This document shows positions 33,846 to 38,737 of a stretch of DNA of 38,737 bases, piece by piece. Source of the DNA: a virus. The stretch covers positions 1 through 38,737 of IMG/VR virus record IMGVR_UViG_3300044859_002925. One strand, given 5' to 3'. Position numbers and translations under genes: made by a program. How positions within the stretch are numbered: the first letter of the stretch is position 1; every line of letters begins with the position of its first letter. Under the pieces are notes generated by a model that had not been told where the DNA came from, ran no database searches, and was given only the letters and a program-made list of their open reading frames with translations.

Positions 33846-34796
33846 TTATATTCTTAGTTTTAATTTAAACAACTTTTCAAAGTCCATCGTATCACAACTG
33901 TCTATCAGTTGCCAAGTTTTTTCAAAACCTATTACACTTGGATCTTTACCGTCCAATATTATCAATTTAGATGGAATACTATTCTTGATTAGAAATTCAC
34001 AGATTTTGACGGAATCTTTCATCGCATCATTGTCTAATAAAATATGTACCATCGGAACATCGTGTTCTAATAATTTTAATTTTAATTGTTTGCTTAATGT
34101 CTTTCCAAACAATGGTATACAATTATTTTTAACTGCAATAGCATCAAATGGTCCTTCAACCAATGTTATAGGTTGTTCAAAATTAATGAATAATTCAAAC
34201 CCAATAATATTCTTTGATGCGGAACAACTCACATATTTCAATCCTTTGGTATCAAAAAAACTTCTGGCAGTGTAGAAATTCAATGTACCGTTACTATCAT
34301 ATGATGGTATTACCACTCTATTTTTTAAATCTCCTTCAGTACAATATCCAATATTATATCTTATAATATCATTCTTAGTTATATTTCTGGACTTGAGATA
34401 CTTTAATGCGTGTTTATATTCCAGTTCATTTATCGGTTCACTAATAGGTTTATATTCTTTTGGTAGTTTTACCAGTTTTATTTCTTCTGGTTCATCTTCA
34501 AAAGAAATAGAAAATTCATCAATAGATTTTTTGTAAAACGATTTCTGACTTAATCCAATTGATGTATAATACTCCGCAGGAGCATTTAATTTCTTAAATA
34601 GAGACTTGAAACTTGTTCCACTAAATCCACATACCCAACAATTATATTTGCCTGTGTGTAAATTAATCTCTAGTTTTCTTTTATAATGTTTGCAAGAAGG
34701 ACAATGATAAACTGCATCAGTTCCTTTACGAATCTTAGGAACTTGATGTAACAGTTTATTTAAAACAGATATTATTGCCTCTTGATATAACAACAT
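33846..34796 (-). CDS. DNA primase (T4 gp61-like; zinc finger plus Toprim)
   Basis: A primase of 316 residues from the ATG at 34796; a TTG one codon earlier would add one residue. The N-terminal zinc-binding module has CPSC and, after a Lys-rich hairpin, CWVC (Cys4). The linker contains YLKSRNITKNDIIRYNIGYC. RVVIPSYDSNGTLNFYTARSF is the RNA-polymerase-like basic region. The Toprim fold has TLVEGPFDAIAV (metal-binding Glu) and VHILLDNDAMKD (DxD). It makes RNA primers for lagging-strand synthesis. It sits between a recombination nuclease and a resolvase. No helicase domain is fused. Confidence 0.9.
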   Translation of the reverse strand: MLLYQEAIISVLNKLLHQVPKIRKGTDAVYHCPSCKHYKRKLEINLHTGKYNCWVCGFSGTSFKSLFKKLNAPAEYYTSIGLSQKSFYKKSIDEFSISFEDEPEEIKLVKLPKEYKPISEPINELEYKHALKYLKSRNITKNDIIRYNIGYCTEGDLKNRVVIPSYDSNGTLNFYTARSFFDTKGLKYVSCSASKNIIGFELFINFEQPITLVEGPFDAIAVKNNCIPLFGKTLSKQLKLKLLEHDVPMVHILLDNDAMKDSVKICEFLIKNSIPSKLIILDGKDPSVIGFEKTWQLIDSCDTMDFEKLFKLKLRI

Positions 34797-34820
34797 CAAT
34801 AATACTTTACAGTAAAAGTC

Positions 34821-35483
34821 TTATTCAATCAACTTTTTATTTGGATCATTTTTTACCCACGGTTTTTTATCCAACGCAACCGCAATCTTCATCAACTTGA
34901 TTGGATCAATTGGTTTTTCTTCTTGAACATCTTCGGAAAGATCTTCGGAATTTTCGTTTTCATCTGATGTTTTACTGTCATTTCCTTCGGTTTTTTGTTC
35001 CGTTTCTTCTTCTTTAAGATCTTCGGATGGAGTGGGTGGGATATCTTGCTGAATATTTTCTTGAGTATATGTTTGATGTTTTGGAATATAACCTATTACA
35101 TTTCTTGCAATTATTCCCTGCATTAAATATCTTTTATAATCATTGTACATGTCTCTATAATATTCAAATGCGTTATTAATATTTTCATATTCACATAATT
35201 TTATACGAATACAAATACAATTATTTTTTTCTTTCCACTTTAATCCGGGAACATCCATTATCATACAACAAATATTAATGAGCAATTCTCTCTCATTTTT
35301 ATCGTTTATAACGATATAATAATCTTTGGATTCTTCTGATATAGATATTTCTTCTGGGGATATATTATATTTTTCACATATCCGTTCTAACTTTTCTTTA
35401 GCCGCATTTCTTTCACCGCCTTTACCTTTTTCGGCTAATGCTTTTATCTTTTTTGCTAACTCTATTATTTTGTTGCGGTTCAT
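34821..35483 (-). CDS. DUF2786-like protein with acidic tail
   Basis: A 220-residue protein. Residues 1-45 (IIELAKKIKALAEKGKGGERNAAKEKLERICEKYNIS) resemble the DUF2786 helical module. A small alpha/beta region (about 50-125) with CCMIMD and CICIRIKLCEYEN follows, then a Glu/Asp/Ser-rich disordered tract (about 145-195) and a conserved-looking end PIKLMKIAVALDKKPWVKNDPNKK. Function unknown; its place between primase and resolvase suggests a replication accessory. Its first 62 bp overlap the end of the resolvase gene, unusually long for this window. Confidence 0.65.
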   Translation of the reverse strand: MNRNKIIELAKKIKALAEKGKGGERNAAKEKLERICEKYNISPEEISISEESKDYYIVINDKNERELLINICCMIMDVPGLKWKEKNNCICIRIKLCEYENINNAFEYYRDMYNDYKRYLMQGIIARNVIGYIPKHQTYTQENIQQDIPPTPSEDLKEEETEQKTEGNDSKTSDENENSEDLSEDVQEEKPIDPIKLMKIAVALDKKPWVKNDPNKKLIE

Positions 35484-35988
35484 CTTTGTATAACGAGCAA
35501 ACTATACCATCATACATATCACCGTTTCTTTCATCCCAATTACCCTTTTTGTTAAGAACCGTAAATTTAATTACATCTGGACAAAGTGATTCTAGTTCTG
35601 ATTTTACAAATTGTTTTGATTTAATACCTTTAATTCTACACTTACCAAATAACTGTTTACGCATAGTGTTAACCGATAACAGATTTACCTTGACTTTAAA
35701 GTGTTCTTCAATAATATATGAAAAAACGGCATTATGCCTAGCCAATGTAATTATAACTTGTTGTGATGTGAATCCACCAGCAAATCCACTAAGAGCAGCT
35801 TCTAAATTAATGGTGGTGACATCTTTAATTAATGGATTCTTTTCCAATTCAGATATAACAAAATAAGTTTTTTCTTTTGTTGTTTCAAACTTTTTGGTAT
35901 CAATATAACCCGCATCCAAGACTTTGCCGTCTTTACTAAATGCCCAACCTGTAACTGATGTAGATGAATCCAAACCTAATATAACCAT
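35422..35988 (-). CDS. RuvC-like Holliday junction resolvase
   Basis: A 188-residue RNase H-fold nuclease. Acidic residues are in the expected places: ILGLDSSTSVTGWAF (Asp6), TINLEAALSGFAGG (Glu at about 62) and NGDMYDGIVCSLY (two Asp at about 156/159). LLSVNTMRKQLFGKCRIKG matches the basic segment seen in RuvC-like proteins. It probably cuts branched DNA before packaging, a role T4 gives to the unrelated endonuclease VII (gp49). The C-terminal 20 residues are basic and are encoded in the overlap with the next gene. Confidence 0.85.
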   Translation of the reverse strand: MVILGLDSSTSVTGWAFSKDGKVLDAGYIDTKKFETTKEKTYFVISELEKNPLIKDVTTINLEAALSGFAGGFTSQQVIITLARHNAVFSYIIEEHFKVKVNLLSVNTMRKQLFGKCRIKGIKSKQFVKSELESLCPDVIKFTVLNKKGNWDERNGDMYDGIVCSLYKDEPQQNNRVSKKDKSISRKR

Positions 35989-36000
35989 TTAAAATACATA

Positions 36001-36153
36001 TCAACCTTTTTTATTAGGTGCGTAATTTTTACCAGTAAAATTTTTTATATATTTAGTACTATACACTTTATATCTATCTTCTAATTTTAAATTTAAAGAC
36101 GGTCTTTTATTATTAGGTAAAGAAGTTGGAAGCGGTGTAGGGTTAATCGCCAT
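36001..36153 (-). CDS. Small basic protein (50 aa), related to its upstream neighbour
   Basis: The ORF starts ATG at 36153 and stops TGA at 36001-36003; the product is MAINPTPLPTSLPNNKR... ending GKNYAPNKKG. It starts 3 bp after the previous stop and ends 12 bp before the resolvase start, so it fits the operon. PTPL...LNLKLEDRY echoes PTPL...LNKSLEQRY in the 99-residue neighbour, suggesting duplication. Function unknown; perhaps a small virion or linker protein. Confidence 0.55.
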   Translation of the reverse strand: MAINPTPLPTSLPNNKRPSLNLKLEDRYKVYSTKYIKNFTGKNYAPNKKG

Positions 36154-36156
36154 AAC

Positions 36157-36456
36157 TTACTTATATCTTTTGGTATCAAGTCCTTTAGTGTAACTTGACA
36201 ATTGTTTTGAAGTGGAATTTTTTCTATCAGGTACATCTGCTAAATCAGACAATCCAAGTGGTTGTTTTACTCTAAACCCACCTTTTGTTATAGTATATTG
36301 TTGACCTTTAATTGAATTTGATCCGTCCGCAGACAATGTAATAGAATCTGGTTTGGTATTAATATCTTTAGCATTAAAAGCCCCCCCAATTTTTTGGGAT
36401 TCATATCTTTGTTCTAGACTCTTGTTTAAAGATTCTCTATTCAATGGTGTTGGCAT
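36157..36456 (-). CDS. Small protein of unknown function (99 aa)
   Basis: It begins MPTPLNRESLNKSLEQRYESQKIGG, with mid-region ITLSADGSNSIKGQQYTITKGGFRVKQP and an end rich in Lys/Ser. There is no enzyme motif, signal peptide or membrane segment. It lies between the FG-GAP/dockerin virion protein and a small paralogue, so a structural or assembly role is plausible. A TATTTATA motif lies 17 nt upstream. Confidence 0.6.
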   Translation of the reverse strand: MPTPLNRESLNKSLEQRYESQKIGGAFNAKDINTKPDSITLSADGSNSIKGQQYTITKGGFRVKQPLGLSDLADVPDRKNSTSKQLSSYTKGLDTKRYK

Positions 36457-36473
36457 ATATTATACTTTCTTTT

Positions 36474-36481
36474 TATAAATA
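36474..36481 (-). promoter_or_regulatory. TATTTATA motif before 99-residue gene
   Basis: TATTTATA ends 17 nt before the ATG at 36456, in the 28-bp gap after the large virion protein gene. Confidence 0.4.
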
Positions 36482-36484
36482 TGT

Positions 36485-38737
36485 TTAGATATCCCATTTT
36501 ACCAAAATATTTAGCGGTAATTCACCACTATTTTTAATTGGCATACCCAATTTAGCCACAGCAACCAAATCACCACCACTATAAAGTCCTACAGTTGTTA
36601 TATATGGTGCCAAATAAGAACCAGTTGGGTCAATTGAAGAACTATAATTAAATCCAAAGAATTCTTGTTTTATAGACTTACCACCAAATTTACCCGTCTT
36701 TTGTTCAATATAACTTATAATTTGTTGTAAAGTTTTTCTGGAAGACTTTGGTTCTACATACTTGAATAATTCGGTTTGATTCAAATTGTCATTAAAATAC
36801 TTCCATAGTATGTACATATCATTCAAATTAACTTTATTATTACCATCAATATCAAAGTTTTTATAATTTGATATTAAATTTGAATTGTAATTGGATGTAT
36901 AACTTGAAGAAATGTTATACTTTACAGAATAAAGATTAAATAATGATTGTTCATCATTTGTAAATGTCATATAATCCCACCAATTATATGATGTATTGAT
37001 TTGATAATTAATGTATTTCAGAATCAAATCTAAGTCAGTAAAATCAAAAGATTTATTATTATCAATGTCAAATTCAAATGTATTTGGAATTAATGATGTA
37101 GGATTTGTACTATAATTAAATTCTCCCGATTCAATTCTACATAATACTTGTTTTTCATATAGTTTAACATTGCTCTTATATTCAATGTTATATTGAGATT
37201 GTAATGTGTTGGAACGATCTTTTAATAAATTATCAAAAATTGAACCACTATTTGATAAAATAATCTTACCGTCTCTATAAAATACATTTCCAATATGATA
37301 ATTCGTTACAAGATCGTTGAAATTATAAATGTAAGCATATCCTTTTATATTATCATAAATGGAATTATCTAATAATGAAGATGTAAGTTGTTCCGGATTA
37401 TAAATGAATGTAGGAGATCCAATTATAGTTGTCGTGTTTTCTTTATCATAAATTGCACTACTATAACCAAAATTTGAATATGGGTATCCATATTCTTTCT
37501 TTTTTGTAAATGTAGATTCAATTTGCCATGTCGATGATGTTAATTGATTGTAAATTACAAATTGTCCTAAAGTATCAATTACAGAATCATTTGGATTACA
37601 ATCGTATCGTTTAAATAATGTATTAAATATATAATTTGTACAATATGTTCGTATATCTCTAACACTAGTTGCAATAGCTTTATTATTATAAATCCCTACG
37701 GAAAATCCTAAATTATTTGATTCTAAAATATTTTCATTGCCAAATGATTTATCCAACAAAAACCAATCAGTTGCATCTGAACATTTTTTCCAAAAATAAA
37801 CAGATCCTCTATTTCTTAAAACTGTGGAACCACTCCATTCATAATAATACATATCATTAGGTGATCCAATTATAATCGTGTCGCCATATATGGATACTGA
37901 ATTACCATAATTACTTCCACTAGGTTGACTTCCTAGAAAATATGGTTTTGTATTAATGAAATTTAATGATCCAGTAATAGTTCTATCTTGATCCAGTGTA
38001 TCGTTAAGTCCCCATTGATATGTAGATGTATTTAACTCGTATACATAAACGGCACTTCCAGTTGATTTGTTGCCAACCACTATTCTATTAGATCCACTAG
38101 GATCAATTTTTACAACACCACCGAAATAACCATTACTTACAAATCCATTCAATGTTTGATAATGTAAATAATTACCATTAAATGATTGTGTATAAATATA
38201 TGTCGCACCAATATTTGAATTTACATTGCTAGATCCAACAACTAAAATTGATGTATTTAATAAACTGGAGTATACGATTGATACTGATTCTCCAAATGTA
38301 GAATTTGTATATGTAGCATCAAATGAATTCGTAATACTGTACAATGGATATTTATTACTTGAACTATTATAAGTTTCCAAATTGTAAATATCAACACTTG
38401 ATCCAGTCAAAATCTCCGAATTATTAGTTAGTGAATAATAAAAAAATGGACATCCTACAACAACAATTGATGATGATAGTGCAACTGATACACCATAAGA
38501 ATCACCATAATAATATAAATTATCGGTTAAATCTAATTCAAAATTCAAACCATTTACATTGGAAGATGTATCCGCATTTAATATTATTGTATCTAAACTG
38601 GAACTGTCAATTAATAAGAAAGAATTGACATCAGACAAAGGTATATACTTTTTGATTGTAAATTGTGTTTCATATTCATCAGTAATAGATGAATATTTTG
38701 AAATATCAACAAATCCTCTTTGACAGTAATCGCTCAT
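36485..38737 (-). CDS. Large virion protein with FG-GAP-like repeats and dockerin-like pair
   Basis: A 750-residue protein; the start codon is the last three bases of the window, so a longer N-terminus beyond the edge is not excluded. Residues about 75-490 contain at least five FG-GAP/integrin-type units (YGDSYGVSVALSSSIVVVGCP, FGESVSI, YGNSVSIYGDTIIIGSP, LGFSVGIYNNKAIA, FGYSSAIYDKENTTTIIGSP), suggesting a beta-propeller. At about 555 and 629 lie two calcium-loop motifs, DIDNNKSFDFTDLDLILKYI and DIDGNNKVNLNDMYILWKYF, as in dockerin type I. The C-terminus APYITTVGLYSGGDLVAVAKLG...ILVKWDI resembles ends I recall from T4-like tail/baseplate proteins. Confidence 0.75.
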   Translation of the reverse strand: MSDYCQRGFVDISKYSSITDEYETQFTIKKYIPLSDVNSFLLIDSSSLDTIILNADTSSNVNGLNFELDLTDNLYYYGDSYGVSVALSSSIVVVGCPFFYYSLTNNSEILTGSSVDIYNLETYNSSSNKYPLYSITNSFDATYTNSTFGESVSIVYSSLLNTSILVVGSSNVNSNIGATYIYTQSFNGNYLHYQTLNGFVSNGYFGGVVKIDPSGSNRIVVGNKSTGSAVYVYELNTSTYQWGLNDTLDQDRTITGSLNFINTKPYFLGSQPSGSNYGNSVSIYGDTIIIGSPNDMYYYEWSGSTVLRNRGSVYFWKKCSDATDWFLLDKSFGNENILESNNLGFSVGIYNNKAIATSVRDIRTYCTNYIFNTLFKRYDCNPNDSVIDTLGQFVIYNQLTSSTWQIESTFTKKKEYGYPYSNFGYSSAIYDKENTTTIIGSPTFIYNPEQLTSSLLDNSIYDNIKGYAYIYNFNDLVTNYHIGNVFYRDGKIILSNSGSIFDNLLKDRSNTLQSQYNIEYKSNVKLYEKQVLCRIESGEFNYSTNPTSLIPNTFEFDIDNNKSFDFTDLDLILKYINYQINTSYNWWDYMTFTNDEQSLFNLYSVKYNISSSYTSNYNSNLISNYKNFDIDGNNKVNLNDMYILWKYFNDNLNQTELFKYVEPKSSRKTLQQIISYIEQKTGKFGGKSIKQEFFGFNYSSSIDPTGSYLAPYITTVGLYSGGDLVAVAKLGMPIKNSGELPLNILVKWDI

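Noticed and set aside
1-38737. tRNA genes, CRISPR arrays, integrase or attachment sites
   Set aside because: I looked for cloverleaf-like segments, regularly spaced short repeats and recombinase motifs in the gaps and found none; all intergenic gaps are below about 160 bp.

Overview
The window is an AT-rich stretch of a tailed-phage genome from the T4-like (Tevenvirinae-related, contractile-tail) lineage. The evidence is the set of T4-type virion genes: portal gp20, large terminase gp17, prohead protease gp21, scaffold gp22, major capsid gp23, tail sheath gp18 and neck/tail-completion proteins like gp13, gp14 and gp15. The host cannot be read from the sequence. I saw no tRNA, integrase, IS element or CRISPR array. 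Almost every gene is on the minus strand, so transcription runs right to left. The exception is a two-gene plus-strand cassette at about 9.77-10.67 kb.

Layout in transcription order (right to left). (1) 36.0-38.7 kb: a large virion protein with FG-GAP-like propeller repeats and a dockerin-like calcium-binding pair, then two small related proteins. (2) 30.7-36.0 kb: DNA metabolism. This holds a RuvC-like resolvase, a DUF2786-like protein, a gp61-like primase and one polypeptide that fuses the Mre11/gp47 nuclease to the Rad50/gp46 ATPase. (3) 23.8-30.6 kb: a fibre-like structural protein and an unusually long tail sheath, closed by a hairpin terminator. (4) 17.8-23.7 kb: a tightly overlapping operon of a flavodoxin-like oxidoreductase, a 990-residue protein with three nucleotidyltransferase domains, a zinc-ribbon protein at the small-terminase position and the large terminase. 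(5) 6.9-17.7 kb: the head module, in the order portal, two proteins at the gp67/gp68 position, protease, a 770-residue repeat protein, a small helical protein, [plus-strand cassette], scaffold, major capsid, terminator. (6) 0-6.8 kb: a basic Cys-containing protein, three tandem LamG-like paralogues, gp13-, gp14- and gp15-like proteins, and the start of a fibre gene that runs off the left edge.

The most interesting point is a possible capsid-cargo system. The flavodoxin-like protein and the triple nucleotidyltransferase both begin with short MIKL... leaders ending in LLE|A or LLNE|A. These resemble the T4 capsid-targeting sequence (E10|A11 in T4 internal proteins) and the LLNE|A site in this phage's own capsid protein. 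The inference is that both enzymes are packaged into the prohead, trimmed by gp21 and injected with the DNA. Further (I/L)xE|G sites lie at the two domain boundaries of the 990-residue protein, so it may be a polyprotein.

A second genome-wide signal is the octamer TATTTATA on the coding strand just upstream of at least twelve genes, often only 4-7 nt from the ATG. Its position and the GTAT/CTATT that often follows suggest a derived late promoter giving leaderless or nearly leaderless mRNAs.
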